Assembly: GCF_023499255.1 (NCBI RefSeq)
Contig: NZ_CP092183.1
Location: forward strand, 1,371,501 to 1,435,500
Direction: 5' to 3'
DNA from: Couchioplanes caeruleus
GTDB taxonomy: Bacteria; Actinomycetota; Actinomycetes; Mycobacteriales; Micromonosporaceae
DNA length: 64,000 bases
Position 1 is the first letter of the stretch. The number at the start of each line of letters is the position of its first letter. Shown here in pieces: positions 40,001 through 50,505 of this stretch. The notes below the pieces were generated by a model. It was not told the DNA's origin. It did not search any database and was given only the letters and a program-made list of their open reading frames with translations. A program made the position numbers and the translations under genes.

Positions 40001-43000
40001 GGGGGCACGGTGTGGCAGACGGACTCCGAGGCGACGTTCGACACCGACGGCCGTCAGCTCACCACCACCAACAACCGTAAGCAGGTGTCCGAGACCACGT
40101 ATGCGCCGGCCTCCGGTTTCGCCACGACTCGGACGGTGACAGATTTCCAGGATTGGGCGACTGTCACGAAGGTCAACCCCTATTGGGGCTCGACCACCCA
40201 GGAGAAGGATGTCAACGGGCGGGTCGTCGACACTGACTACGACGCCTTAGGCCGCGTCGTACGGGTCTGGGAACCCGGCTGGTCGAAGGCCGCGCACCCC
40301 AACACGCCATCCGCCCGGTTCACGTACTCGTATTCTCCGACGCGGTCCACGTACCCGTACACGAAGTCGGAGGCTCTGAAGCCGAACGGCGTCTACGAGA
40401 CGACCTACGACATCTACGACGGTTTCCTCAACCCGCGCCAGACCCAGGTACCGGCGGTCGGCGAAGGCCGCGTCGTGTCGGACACCATCTACGACGAAGC
40501 CGGCCGCGTGGCCAGCTCTTATCCCGAGCATGCCGAACCGGGCACCGCGTCCGGCACGCTGTGGTGGGAGCCGGAGTGGTCGGTGCCGACCATGACCCGG
40601 AATGTCTACGACCGAGCCGGGCGATCCACGAACGTGATCTTCCTTGCCGGCGATGGGGTGACGAACCTCGTCGAGAAATGGCGGACGACGACGGCTTACC
40701 TGGGGGATCGGACTCGGACCACTCCGCCCCCTGGGGGCGTGGCGAGCACCGTTGTGACGGACGCACAGGGTCGTACGACGGAAACCCACGACCACAAGAC
40801 AGCCGCTGGGGTGGCCGGCGCTGCAGTTGTGACCCGCCGGTCGTACGGCAAGAAAGGCGCCTTGGCGAAAGTCACGGACTCGGCCGGCAACGAGTGGGTC
40901 TACAAGTACGACGTCAAGGGGCGACTGACCCAGGCCACGGACCCGGACAAGGGCACGACGCATACGTCGTATGACGAGTACGACCAGCCGATCAAGACGA
41001 CGGATGCCCGCGGCGAGATCCTGATCACCGAATGGGATCCGCGCGGTCGCAAGATCGGCCTGTACGACGACCGGATCGCGCAGGACACCAAGCGCGCCGA
41101 GTGGTACTACGACAAGTTCGAGCTCACTCGGAAGTCTCTGCGCGGCGCGCTGACCCGCAGCACGCGCTTCGAGGGTGGCAACGCTTACACGACTCGTTAC
41201 CTGCAGATCAATGACCGCTACCAGCCCACCGGGGTCAGTTATGAGATTCCGGACGCTGAGACCGGTCTGGGCGGTACCTGGACCTTCGGGTATGGCTTCG
41301 CCGACGCGGACGGCTCACCTACCACGGTGGACTACCCGGCCGGCGGCGGTCTGACCTCCGAGTCGGTCGAGATGGTGTACGACGATGACTCCGGCATGCC
41401 ACGTGCGCTCAACACCAATCTGCCCAATGTCGGCTCGTACGTGGTTGGTCAGGTCTACAACGCCTACGGCGATCCGACGGTGACCACTCGCAAGACGGCG
41501 GGCGGTGTCTACGCCGAGGAAGCCCTGCGCTACGACGAGGCGACCCGGCGTCTGGCCGGCATGAAGGTCAAGGCGGAGACCGCCAGCGGCAGCGCCTACG
41601 ACACCGGCTACGAGTACGACGCGGCCGGCAACGTCGTCGAGATGACCGATCGGCCGGAGATCGGCGCGGCGGACAAGCAGTGCTTCGAGTACGACGCGCT
41701 GCGCCGGCTCACATCGGCGTGGACCCCGCATGTCGACCAATCCTGCAAAGCTCCCAAGGACCCTGCCCTGCTCAACGGGCCGGCGCCCTACTGGACCGAC
41801 TGGTCGTTCGACGACCTGGGCAACCGGACCACCGAGACCGGGCACAGCATGGCGGGCAAAACCGTGAAGACGTATGCCGTGCCACCGTCCGGGGCGGGTA
41901 AGGTCCGGCCGCACGCGGTGGACGGGGTCTCGACGGCCGCGCCCGGTGAGACGACGCCGGCCACCCAGTCCTTCCACTACAACGATGCCGGTGACATGGA
42001 AAGCCGGCCGGGACCCACCGGGGTCGAGCAGGTCATCACGTACGACTCGGAGGATCGCCCCGTACGCGTCACCGAGGCCGATGCCTCCTACACCAACGTG
42101 TACGACGCCGAAGGGGACCGGTTGCTTCGCCGCGACCCCAAGGGAACCACGCTGTACCTGCCCGGCATGGAGATCCGTCGTGAGGTCGGCGGCGGCTCGT
42201 CCAGCACGGAGGCGACGCGGTACTACAGCTTCGGCGGCGCGACCGTTGCCGTGCGCAAACCCGGCGCCCGCTCCCTTGAATGGGTGTTCGAGGACACTCA
42301 GGGGACCCAGCGGATCACGATCAACGCTGAGACTCAGCAGACCGCCGTACGACGGCAGACGCCGTACGGCAAGCCGCGGGGCACGGACACCGGACAGTGG
42401 GCGACGCTCAAGGGCTTTGTCGGCGGCGACCGCGATCCCACCGGCCTGACCCGCATCGGGGCCCGCGACTACGACCCGGAACTCGGCCGGTTCATCACAG
42501 TCGACCCGTTGCTCGACCTCGACGGCTCGCAGCAGATGAACGCGTATTCGTACGCGGTCAACAACCCGGTCACTTTCGCCGACCCCAGCGGTCTAATGAT
42601 CGACGCCGGCGGCGGCATGGGCCGTTCCTACGGCGGCGGCTGGTTCTCCTTCGCGCTGCACTTGGCGGCCGCGCTGACGCCGATCTTCAAAAAGCCGTTG
42701 CGGCGGATGGGTGGGGACCGCGGATCTCGTGTCCGCGACGCGGTGTCCGCCGGTACCCGAGGCATGTGGCGCGGCGTGAAGGACTATCCGAAGAACACCT
42801 GGCACAGCATCAAGCAGACGATCACTCATCCGATCGAAACCATCAAGTCCACCACTGCGCAGGCGGGCTATTGGCACCAAAAGTACATATTCGTCAGCAC
42901 GGCCAACCCGCAGGTCGTGGGGGCTTGCATGATGACTGGTCTCTGTCAGGTGTACGAGGACCTGAAGGCCGGCAACTACGAAGAAGCCGGCTACGGGTAC

Positions 43001-43915
43001 GCAAACTTCGCACTTGATGCGGTGCTGGCAGCGGCGGGAGCCGCAGCGTCGGCCGGGGTGAGTGCGGCCCTGAAGGGCGTGAAGGGCGCAGCCGGCGCCG
43101 CGCGCGTCAAGCCGCGTGCACATCCGAAGGACCGCGCCGGTGCACCGAAACCCAACGAGGGCGGTGCAGCGAAACCCAACGAGGGCGGTGACTCCGAGAC
43201 CGGCGGAACGAACCCGTCGTGCGACAGCTTCGCCGCGGAGACGCTGGTACTGATGGCCGACGGCTCGACCAGACCAATCAGCTCGATTCATCCTGGGGAC
43301 ATGGTGCTCGCCACCGATCCCGAGACCGGCGAAACGGTTTCCCGGGAGATCATCAACATCCATGTCAACGAGGACTCCGCTCTCGCCGACGTCAGCGTCG
43401 AAGGGGCCGACGGCCATCGTGAGGTGCTGCACACCACTCAGAACCACCTGTTCTGGGATGAGGGTGACGGGGTCTGGCGGCCCGCTGTTGAGTTGAGCGA
43501 AGGCGCCGCAATGCGCTCCAATGACGGGCGGCAGGTTTACGTCCGCGACGTCAATGCCTTCCCCGGTCTGCGAGTCATGCACAACCTCAGCGTGGATGGT
43601 ATTCCCACGTACTATGTGCTCGCCGGCAGCACCCCGGTACTTGTCCACAACGACGGCAACTACCCGACTAGTGGCACCATCGTTTCGCGCGGCACGATGA
43701 AAGTTCAAATCTACGCGAACGACCACGGACCGCCGCATGCTCATCTCAAGGACGGTAGGTCCGATATCCAGATCGGTCAGAATGGTAAGCCACTGGACCG
43801 TGATGTGACGCTGAATTCTAGGCAACAGGCATTTGTCGATGAAAACATCAAAACGATCCGAGGAAGCATCAAAGCTAAAATGCGCGAGTGTCGGCTGAGC
43901 GGTGGTGGGTGCTGA
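37093..43915 (+). CDS. Secreted RHS/YD-repeat polymorphic toxin with HINT and DUF4160-like tip (frameshifted at C7)
   Basis: Two frames joined at 37855-37861 encode about 2273 residues. The N-terminus has a basic region and signal peptide (LALSAALTAALTASLLHATA, then AHAKP), so the protein is Sec-exported. After the shift the RHS shell begins (SYSSSSVDGRSSATNNQPSW), with YD repeats throughout (YDALGRVVRVWEPG, YDVKGRLTQATDPDKG). The RHS core ends with ARDYDPELGRFITVDP and NAYSYAVNNPVTFADPSGL. A linker leads to a HINT autoprocessing domain (Cys~2043 in CDSFAAETLVLMADGS, end at VLVHN). The last 87 residues are the tip, with YANDHGPPHAH as in DUF4160 proteins. Such shells encapsulate and deliver toxins to competitors. 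Tip codons are AT-richer than the shell. The gene stop overlaps the next start. Confidence 0.8.
37855..37861 (+). other. C7 homopolymer at the RHS frameshift
   Basis: Seven C residues sit exactly where the signal-peptide frame ends usefully and the RHS-shell frame begins. With six C the frames fuse as ...MRTPPAMVGESPEITL. With seven, the first frame runs to a stop at 37941 and yields a 282-aa product without the shell. This is either a homopolymer length error in the assembly or a slippage (phase-variation) site. Confidence 0.75.
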
Positions 43916-44400
43916 TGGGGCTGCTTGATGACGTGGTAGGACGGCTTGCTGTGCTTGTCGGCGTCACTGCCGGCGACTTGGAAGACGAGCATGCGCGCTG
44001 GGAAATCTACCTTGAAGCGATGAACCTTCCTGCCGCCTATGAGTTGTTGCGCCGAGCCGTCGAGGCTGAAAGCGATGACAACGTCGCGGCGTCCGTCGCT
44101 CTCCGTATGCTTGAACGAACCGGCGAGGCGGAACGGGCTGACTGGGTAAATGCGCTTCGAGGAGCCAAGCGGGAATACGTTTCTCGTCGCGCGTTTGAAC
44201 TGCTGATTCTGGAGCGCATCATATCGGGGGCGATGGATCCGGCCGAGGTGGCTCAGGAGATCGATGGCTGGACAGATTGGCTTCAGTTGCGGGTAGCTGA
44301 TTCGGCCACCGCTGCAGGAATTCTCGATCTCCTGGGAGAGGCCGGAAGAACTCGACGTATCCGTAACGTAGCAAAAGCTCGGCGCGTGGAACTGAAGTGA
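43915..44400 (+). CDS. Candidate immunity protein for the RHS tip
   Basis: A 161-residue helical, acidic, soluble protein starting at ATG 43915, whose A is shared with the RHS stop (TGATG), so it is translationally coupled to the toxin. It has no signal peptide and no recognised domain. The sequence shows repeated helix-like segments (LPAAYELLRRAVEAESDDNV, VALRMLERTGEAERADWVNA). Position, size and low GC compared with the RHS shell are typical of a cognate immunity gene. An in-frame GTG at 43888 is possible but less likely. Function is inferred from position only. Confidence 0.65.
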   Translation: MGLLDDVVGRLAVLVGVTAGDLEDEHARWEIYLEAMNLPAAYELLRRAVEAESDDNVAASVALRMLERTGEAERADWVNALRGAKREYVSRRAFELLILERIISGAMDPAEVAQEIDGWTDWLQLRVADSATAAGILDLLGEAGRTRRIRNVAKARRVELK

Positions 44401-44482
44401 CAACGACAGTGCTGGCAGGAACAGTTTCTTTCCTGGACGGGCCGCTGCTGTCGGTCGCCTTGGGTCTGAGCGGTATGTGGCG

Positions 44483-44713
44483 ATGAGCTGGTTACTGCTT
44501 GCATATGAGAAGTGCGGCGATGCCTTCGAATCGGAGGTGCAGCTCCCTGAATCGATCGGTGAAGACGTAATCAAGACGCTTGTTGGTGACTACCCGAACT
44601 TGCGAGGCGATTCGTTTCCAGTTGAAGGAGAGAGTCTCGATCATATTAAGGAGGCTTACTCGGTGGACGTGGACCCAGAAAACTTCGTCTATTTTATAGA
44701 GTATCGATCGTAG
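44483..44713 (+). CDS. Small soluble protein, DUF7683-like; possible second immunity gene
   Basis: A 76-residue acidic protein starting MSWLLLAYEKCGDAFESEV and ending FVYFIEYRS. The pattern of an N-terminal strand, an acidic middle with PVEGESLDHIKEAY, and a C-terminal aromatic strand resembles DUF7683 proteins, but I hold this loosely. ATG 44483 was chosen; GTG 44477 is in frame 6 bases earlier. It lies in the low-GC part of the RHS island, 82 bases after the first candidate immunity gene. Confidence 0.55.
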   Translation: MSWLLLAYEKCGDAFESEVQLPESIGEDVIKTLVGDYPNLRGDSFPVEGESLDHIKEAYSVDVDPENFVYFIEYRS

Positions 44714-45010
44714 GTGGCTGTCGAAGAGGGCGGTCCGGCTTGCCGGGTCGCCCCGTGGGTCGCTCAATGAGGTCAAAATCGCGGTTGTCGAGTGCATTCC
44801 GTCGGAGCGATACATTGTCTCGCTAGGGGCCGAAGCGTGATGAGCGAACCGATCGACTTCGACTGCCTTTGCCGCTTCGGTTAACAACCCAACTGCTCTT
44901 GACAACTTATACAAGGCTGGCAGGACTAGCGGTATCCGCGCCATGGCTGAAGGCCGGCGAGCATAATCCGGGCTGCGCAGTCGCATTATCGGATCTCCCG
45001 TCTGCAGGCG
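44714..45010 (+). pseudogene. Degenerate coding relics in the RHS island
   Basis: No intact gene is present in this gap, but protein-like fragments are visible in different frames: a C-terminal piece NEVKIAVVECIPSERYIVSL that stops at a TGATG junction, a short start MSEPIDFDCLCRFG, and a third frame with VNNPTALDNLYKAGRTSGIR. The VNNP stretch resembles the end of an RHS core. They look like remnants of displaced toxin-tip or immunity genes. Confidence 0.35.
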
Positions 45011-45040
45011 GGACAAGCACCGGGAATACGGGGAGGCACT

Positions 45041-48000
45041 GTGGGCGCGACCGCGCTGCGCAGGAGACAGATAATCGCTGCCACGACTGCTCTGCTGGTC
45101 GTAGCCGCCGGTGGTGCGGTCGCCGGAGCGGCGCCGGCCCTAGGTGCGCCCGCAGCGGCGGAAGGGCAGCCGCCCAAAGAGCGCACAGCGTCCACTGAAC
45201 ACGCTGCGCTGCAGACCGCGCGATCGTCGGGGGAACGGGTCGAGGTCGCTCCGGAGCGCACCGAGCTCAGCCAGGTCTTCGCCGAACCCGATGGGCGGCT
45301 GACCTACGAAGCGTCGGTGGTGCCGCAGCGGGTGCACCGCCCCGACGGAACATGGGCCGACGTTGACCTCAGGCTGAGCGCGCGGAGTGACGGAGTGATC
45401 CGGCCGGCCGCTTCTGTGGCGGACGTACGGTTCTCCAGCGGCGGACCGGGACCGCTCGCCACGCTGGTCGAAAATGGCAAAACGATGACCATCGGCTGGC
45501 CTCTGGGCCCTTTGCCACCGCCTGAACTGGATGCCGACGCTGCTAAATATCGAGAGGTGCTGCCCGGCGTCGATCTGGTCGCCCGCGCCACCCCTCAAGG
45601 CTTCACCCATGTCCTGGTGCTCAAGAGCGCGGTGGCCGCGCAACAGTCGGAACTCAAGACGCTGACGTTTGAGCTGGGCGGCGACGCCGTCCTGCAGCAG
45701 GAGCGTGACGGTTCCATGCGGGCGGTCCACGAAGGCGAGCTGATCGCCTCTGCCAGCACACCGGTGATGTGGGATTCCCGGGCGGAGGCTGTCGAGGCGA
45801 CGGCCAGGCGGGCCGCGGCTGCGGACGCTGTGGTGATGCCTTCCTCCACTGCGGAAGGTCCCGGCGCAGGGGCCGCCATCGCCGAGTTGGACGCCGAAAT
45901 CACCGCGAGCGGCGACCTGGCATTGACGCCGGACGCGTCCCTGCTTGCTTCTGCAAGCTACCCGGTCTACATCGACCCGGAGTGGGGCAAGGGCAAGACC
46001 CGTTGGGCGTACGCCACGAACAACAACACCAACAACTCCGACACCTCCCGGGCACGGGTCGGCACGGACCCGGACGGGCGGATCTACCGCTCGTTCTTCG
46101 AGTTCCCCACCAGCACGGTGAAGGGGAAGCACATCGAGTCCGCGTACGTGCAGATGAAGCTGGACCACTCCTGGTCGTGCGACAACACGTGGACGCACAT
46201 GTTCCATTCGAATGCCATCGGCGGGACCCCTCGAACGTCTTGGTCCACTAAGCTCCTCGAGCACGTCTCGGCGGCGGAGTCGCATGCGAACGAGGGCGGC
46301 GGCTGCGGCAACACAGCGCAAAACGACATGTGGGTGAACTTCACCGGCGGTGACGTGACGGCGATGTTGCAGAAGACGGCGACGAACGGAAAGAGCAACG
46401 TAACGGTCGCCTTCTCCGCGGGCAATGAGAGCCACGAATACGAGACATCGGGCGATCGCTGGAAGAAGTTCTATCCCAGCAACGCCAAACTCGTCGCCGA
46501 GATCGATGCCAAGCCGGGTAAGCCGAACGGTCTGCAGGTGGCCGGCATCGCTTGCACCACCTCCACCATCCGGATCGGCACGTCGACGCCGACGTTCTCC
46601 GCCATCTTCCCGGATGCTGACGCCGGGCAATCGATCAAGGGAACCTGGGCATGGTATGAGGTCGTGGACGGCAGCTGGCTGAAGAAGTCATCGCCGAACG
46701 CGACGAGCGCGACCGCCAACACCCGCAAGACGACGGGAAACGTGTCCGGCGCCGAACACGGCAAGACGTATGCCTTCAGAGTTCTCGGCACGGACCCGGC
46801 GCCCTTCAGCCTCGAGAGCGGCTGGTCCGACTGGTGCTACTTCACGGTGGACACGAAAGGTCCACCGATCAAGATCGAAGAGGTCAAGCGGCCTTCGGGG
46901 CCGGGCCTGCCCGGCAAATACAGACTCACGACCACCGCGACCGACGCGACCACCTTCCGGTGGGGCTGGAACGAAGCGGTGAGCAACGCGGTGACTCCTG
47001 TTCCGATCACCGGCGAACCGGGGGTCACCGGCAAATACGCCGAGATCACCGTCACCGCCGCGAAGTACGGCATCAACGTGATGTACGCGCAGGCCATCGA
47101 TTCGACCAACAACAAGGGCTACGGCTCGAAGGAGATACCGGTCGACCGGCCGTCTCCGGCGGTGGCGCGGTTCGGCCTGGAAACCTATCCGGGTGAAGAT
47201 GTGGCTGCGGCGCTCCGGGATCAGCAAGCGACCTTGGGCATCGGCGGCGACACGCCTTTGGTTGCCCAAGCCGACGTGACGTGGGCGCAGGACAGCCGGC
47301 TGATCGGCGGCAGCACGGCGACCCTCAATGGGACCACCTCGCAACTGGCCACCGGGGTCCCCGTCGTCGACACCACGAAGTCGTTCAGCGTCGCAGGTTG
47401 GGTTCGGCTCACTGCGATGCCGACGACCGACGGATACGTTGCCGCCCAGGACGGCGTCGGACCGGCGGCCTTCGGGCTCGGAGTCAAGTGGGACTCCGCT
47501 GCGTCGGCGTATCGCTGGGCGTTCTTCATGAAGGACACCGATGTGCAGACCGCGACCACCCGCGTCGCCTTCCCTGCCGCGACTCTCACGGCTGCTGATG
47601 TCGGCCGGTGGACGCATATTGCCGGTTCGTACGACAAAGAGGCCAAGAAGATCCGACTCTATGTGAACGGCAAGCTCGCCGGCGAAGCCGACCGCACCGC
47701 GTCGCCATGGGCATCCGGCAGGTTCGTGATCGGTCGAGCACAGAACGCCGGCACGGGTGACTTCTTCGCCCGTGCATCGATCGCCGACATCCAGGTGTTC
47801 GACCGGGTGATCGTCGACGACGATTTCACTGGGCAGCTTGCCGACGATGAGTTCTCCGGCGGTGTCGATGAGCCAGGCATTCTGCAGCCGGTGCAAGTTG
47901 GTCAGTGGGATTTCAACGCCGCCGTCGATTGCTACCAGGCCGGCACACCGGGTGCGTGTGTTGCACCGGACAGCAGTGCGTGGGGTCGCCGGCTGCGCCT

Positions 48001-48691
48001 GACCGAGGGCGCGGCGATCGGCTCGGGAAACCGGGGATGGGGCCTGTCGGTCAATGACGTGCACTATGTCGATGACCCCGCTGACCCCAAGTACGGTGCA
48101 GCCACCCAGCAGTACGGCGTCGCCCAGCGCAATACGGGCACCCCGCAGCAGCCGACCTGGCTGGACGGCCCGGTGTTACGCACCAGCGACTCGTTCACGG
48201 TATCCGTCTGGGTGCGACTGGACGATCTGGGGACGACAAGCACAGCGGTGTCCCAGCGAGGCACGTTGCTGTCTTCCTTCTACCTGGGTTCTCGGTCGTC
48301 GACCGTCAACGGTGTGACCGCGCATCGCTGGGAAATCATGACGGCCGACAAGGACGCCGCCACCGGGGAGGTCTACTCGCACCTGATCGCCGATGCACCT
48401 CTGGTGTCTGGGGATTCCGAGTGGACTCACTTGACGATGGTGTACGACGCCGGCCAGCGGAAGCTGAAGCTGTATGTGGACGGGAAGCTTGCGAAGTCGG
48501 ACACGCGCACGCTGTGGAACGCGGCCGGGCCACTCGCCGTCGGCCGGGCGTACTGGTCCTCGACGGAGACCACCGGCGCGTGGACCGATCAGTGGCGTGG
48601 CGGTATCGATGACCTGCAGGTTTACCAGGGCGCAATGACCGACGTCCAGGTCAAGCTGCTTCAGGAGAGTCAGTCCTCGGTGGAAAACTGA
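45041..48691 (+). CDS. Secreted LamG-domain protein associated with RHS
   Basis: A 1216-residue exported protein. GTG 45041 is preceded by GGGGAGG. A signal peptide covers about residues 1-36 (LRRRQIIAATTALLVVAAGG). Residues ~70-320 are a beta-rich domain (TYEASVVPQRVHRPDGTWAD); ~320-480 resemble DNRLRE-like surface domains (YRSFFEFPTSTVKGKHIESA); Ig-like segments follow; and two concanavalin-like LamG jellyrolls occupy ~760-926 and ~1043-1213 (SFSVAGWVRL, SFTVSVWVRLDD). No catalytic motif is seen. In actinobacteria such proteins commonly neighbour RHS genes and may bind surface glycans or deliver the RHS shell; this is inference. A hairpin terminator follows. Confidence 0.85.
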   Translation: MGATALRRRQIIAATTALLVVAAGGAVAGAAPALGAPAAAEGQPPKERTASTEHAALQTARSSGERVEVAPERTELSQVFAEPDGRLTYEASVVPQRVHRPDGTWADVDLRLSARSDGVIRPAASVADVRFSSGGPGPLATLVENGKTMTIGWPLGPLPPPELDADAAKYREVLPGVDLVARATPQGFTHVLVLKSAVAAQQSELKTLTFELGGDAVLQQERDGSMRAVHEGELIASASTPVMWDSRAEAVEATARRAAAADAVVMPSSTAEGPGAGAAIAELDAEITASGDLALTPDASLLASASYPVYIDPEWGKGKTRWAYATNNNTNNSDTSRARVGTDPDGRIYRSFFEFPTSTVKGKHIESAYVQMKLDHSWSCDNTWTHMFHSNAIGGTPRTSWSTKLLEHVSAAESHANEGGGCGNTAQNDMWVNFTGGDVTAMLQKTATNGKSNVTVAFSAGNESHEYETSGDRWKKFYPSNAKLVAEIDAKPGKPNGLQVAGIACTTSTIRIGTSTPTFSAIFPDADAGQSIKGTWAWYEVVDGSWLKKSSPNATSATANTRKTTGNVSGAEHGKTYAFRVLGTDPAPFSLESGWSDWCYFTVDTKGPPIKIEEVKRPSGPGLPGKYRLTTTATDATTFRWGWNEAVSNAVTPVPITGEPGVTGKYAEITVTAAKYGINVMYAQAIDSTNNKGYGSKEIPVDRPSPAVARFGLETYPGEDVAAALRDQQATLGIGGDTPLVAQADVTWAQDSRLIGGSTATLNGTTSQLATGVPVVDTTKSFSVAGWVRLTAMPTTDGYVAAQDGVGPAAFGLGVKWDSAASAYRWAFFMKDTDVQTATTRVAFPAATLTAADVGRWTHIAGSYDKEAKKIRLYVNGKLAGEADRTASPWASGRFVIGRAQNAGTGDFFARASIADIQVFDRVIVDDDFTGQLADDEFSGGVDEPGILQPVQVGQWDFNAAVDCYQAGTPGACVAPDSSAWGRRLRLTEGAAIGSGNRGWGLSVNDVHYVDDPADPKYGAATQQYGVAQRNTGTPQQPTWLDGPVLRTSDSFTVSVWVRLDDLGTTSTAVSQRGTLLSSFYLGSRSSTVNGVTAHRWEIMTADKDAATGEVYSHLIADAPLVSGDSEWTHLTMVYDAGQRKLKLYVDGKLAKSDTRTLWNAAGPLAVGRAYWSSTETTGAWTDQWRGGIDDLQVYQGAMTDVQVKLLQESQSSVEN

Positions 48692-48699
48692 TCCTCGGC

Positions 48700-48734
48700 G
48701 ACTGAGGTCCCGGTTGCCTGCCGGGGCCTCAGTC
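48700..48734 (+). terminator. Hairpin terminator after LamG gene
   Basis: GACTGAGGTCCCGG (48700-48713) pairs with 48721-48734 over 14 bp with one G-U pair and a 7-nt loop. Confidence 0.75.
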
Positions 48735-48828
48735 CTTCACGTGCCGGAACGCAACGCGTCGGTCGATGCGCGTCCAGCGGCGGCGAGGACATTCAGGCCG
48801 CACGGTCATTTATCGGCAGCGCGGACGG

Positions 48829-50334
48829 CTACTGGTCGGTCGAGGCGGGCGCTGACTCTGCGGGAGCCGTCGGCGGCTTGGGTTGGGGCGGCAGGCCGAG
48901 CGTGAAGTGCTCCGTGAGCCACGGCAGCAGCTTCTCGTACGCGGCGATCGTGTCCGGCTGGTTGAAGTCGTGGGACAGCACGATCGAGCCCGGCCGGACG
49001 TGCTGCTGGACGCCGTTGACGACCTTGTCCACGTGCGCCTTCTCGTCCTCCAGCTGCGGGTGGTCCCAGTCGCGGGGGTCGACCTCCCAGTAGAGGGACG
49101 TCATGCCGTCCGTGTACGCCGTCTCGACGAGGCGGTCGGTGAAGTTGCCGCCCGGCGCGCGGAAGAAGGGGATCTCGGCGCCGGGTACCGCCGCGCGGAT
49201 GGCCTCGTTGGTGCGGGCGAGGTCCTTCTGGATGTCTTCCGGCTTGTCCTTGCCGATGGTCAGGCTGTGGTTCCACGTGTGGTTGCACAGCGTGTGCCCG
49301 GCCGCGGCGATCTGGCGGACGATGTCGGGGTGGCGCCGGACCTGGTCGCCGACCAGGCAGAACGTCGCCTTGGCGCCGTACTGGTCGAGGAGCTTGAGGA
49401 TCTTCGGGGTCTGGACCGGGTCGGGTCCGTCGTCGAAGGTGAGCGCGACCGTCGTGTTGCCGGTGGTGCGCAGCGACTTGGCCGGGCCGGTGCCTTCCGG
49501 TACGAGCACGGCCGGGGCGCTGGGCGCGGCGGCGCTCGGTGCGGTGGACGGTGTGTCCTTGCCGGCCGGGGGCTTGGCGGCGGTCGCGGGCTCGGAGGCG
49601 GCCGGGTCGTGCTGTTTCGCCGGTGCGGCCGGGGTGTCGCCCGGCTTCTTCGCCGGGGGCTTCGCGGCCGGGACGGCCGTGGTGACGATCGCGTGGTCGG
49701 CCGCGTTGATCGGGTTGACGTCGGTGCCGCCGCCGCGCTGCATCGGGATGACGATCAGCATGAGGCCGACCGCGACCAGGGTGGCGAGCAGCGCCTGCTG
49801 GCGGTGCCGGCCGATGAGCAGCCAGGACTCGATGGGCAGGGTGCCGGGGGCGCGGTGGGCGCCGGTGACCGGCGGCTTGCCGTTGTCGGCGCGGGCCCAG
49901 TCGCGGAGGGCGCCGGCCGCATCGCGTACGGCGGGGAGCGGGCGCACGGTGATGGCGAGCGGATCGGCGGCCTTGGCGTGCCGGCCCCGCGCCGGCCGCC
50001 CCGGAGCGGAGGCTCCGGCGGACCTGTTCCGGGAAGCGGACTTGGACCGTGGGGCGGAGCGGCCCTCGGAGCCGGAGCGGGATCGCGGGCTCAGGTCGAG
50101 GGTGGCGCGCCGCCCGCCCGCGATGCGCTGCGTGGCGGGTGGACGGAGAATGGTGTTGTCGGCCAGGGACTCGGGGCGCCGGTGCCGGCCGAGGGCGGTC
50201 TCGCCCTCCAGGACGGTCACGTGCGGGAAGCCGCCGGTGCCACCGGTGAGCGCGTCGAACCGGGCCCGCTCGGACGTGGCTGCGTGGCGCGAGCCTCGTC
50301 CCGGCGCCGGACGATCGGGGGATTGCGGCGGCAT
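48829..50334 (-). CDS. Membrane-anchored polysaccharide deacetylase (NodB domain)
   Basis: A 501-residue protein with a long Arg/Ser-rich cytoplasmic N-terminus (~1-175), one TM helix (LLATLVAVGLMLIVIPM, ~180-198), a Pro/Ala/Lys-rich extracellular linker (~200-290) and a C-terminal NodB deacetylase domain. Its motifs are TFDDGPD (metal Asp), NHTWNH (metal His pair) and FRAPGG. It probably removes N-acetyl groups from peptidoglycan or another cell-wall glycan. It reads toward the LamG gene; the upstream AT-rich gap 50335-50505 likely holds its promoter, and I see no other feature there. Confidence 0.88.
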   Translation of the reverse strand: MPPQSPDRPAPGRGSRHAATSERARFDALTGGTGGFPHVTVLEGETALGRHRRPESLADNTILRPPATQRIAGGRRATLDLSPRSRSGSEGRSAPRSKSASRNRSAGASAPGRPARGRHAKAADPLAITVRPLPAVRDAAGALRDWARADNGKPPVTGAHRAPGTLPIESWLLIGRHRQQALLATLVAVGLMLIVIPMQRGGGTDVNPINAADHAIVTTAVPAAKPPAKKPGDTPAAPAKQHDPAASEPATAAKPPAGKDTPSTAPSAAAPSAPAVLVPEGTGPAKSLRTTGNTTVALTFDDGPDPVQTPKILKLLDQYGAKATFCLVGDQVRRHPDIVRQIAAAGHTLCNHTWNHSLTIGKDKPEDIQKDLARTNEAIRAAVPGAEIPFFRAPGGNFTDRLVETAYTDGMTSLYWEVDPRDWDHPQLEDEKAHVDKVVNGVQQHVRPGSIVLSHDFNQPDTIAAYEKLLPWLTEHFTLGLPPQPKPPTAPAESAPASTDQ

Positions 50335-50505
50335 CCGTCATGCCTACCGTGCGACAAGATCAAAAACGATACCGTATTCGTGATCATCGAGTGGCCGAAT
50401 GTAATCACCGCAGGCAGCGGGATTGCGGCGGCTCGGCAGAAAAGGACGCGTCGCCGCGAAATACACGCCGCCCCATCGACCAAGCGGGCGGGAGACGAAA
50501 AAGGG

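Noticed and set aside
44492..45016. A 174-codon - strand frame in the RHS island
   Set aside because: Antisense to the 76-aa candidate immunity gene; no ribosome site and no recognisable domain, although lower GC makes it less certain than the others.
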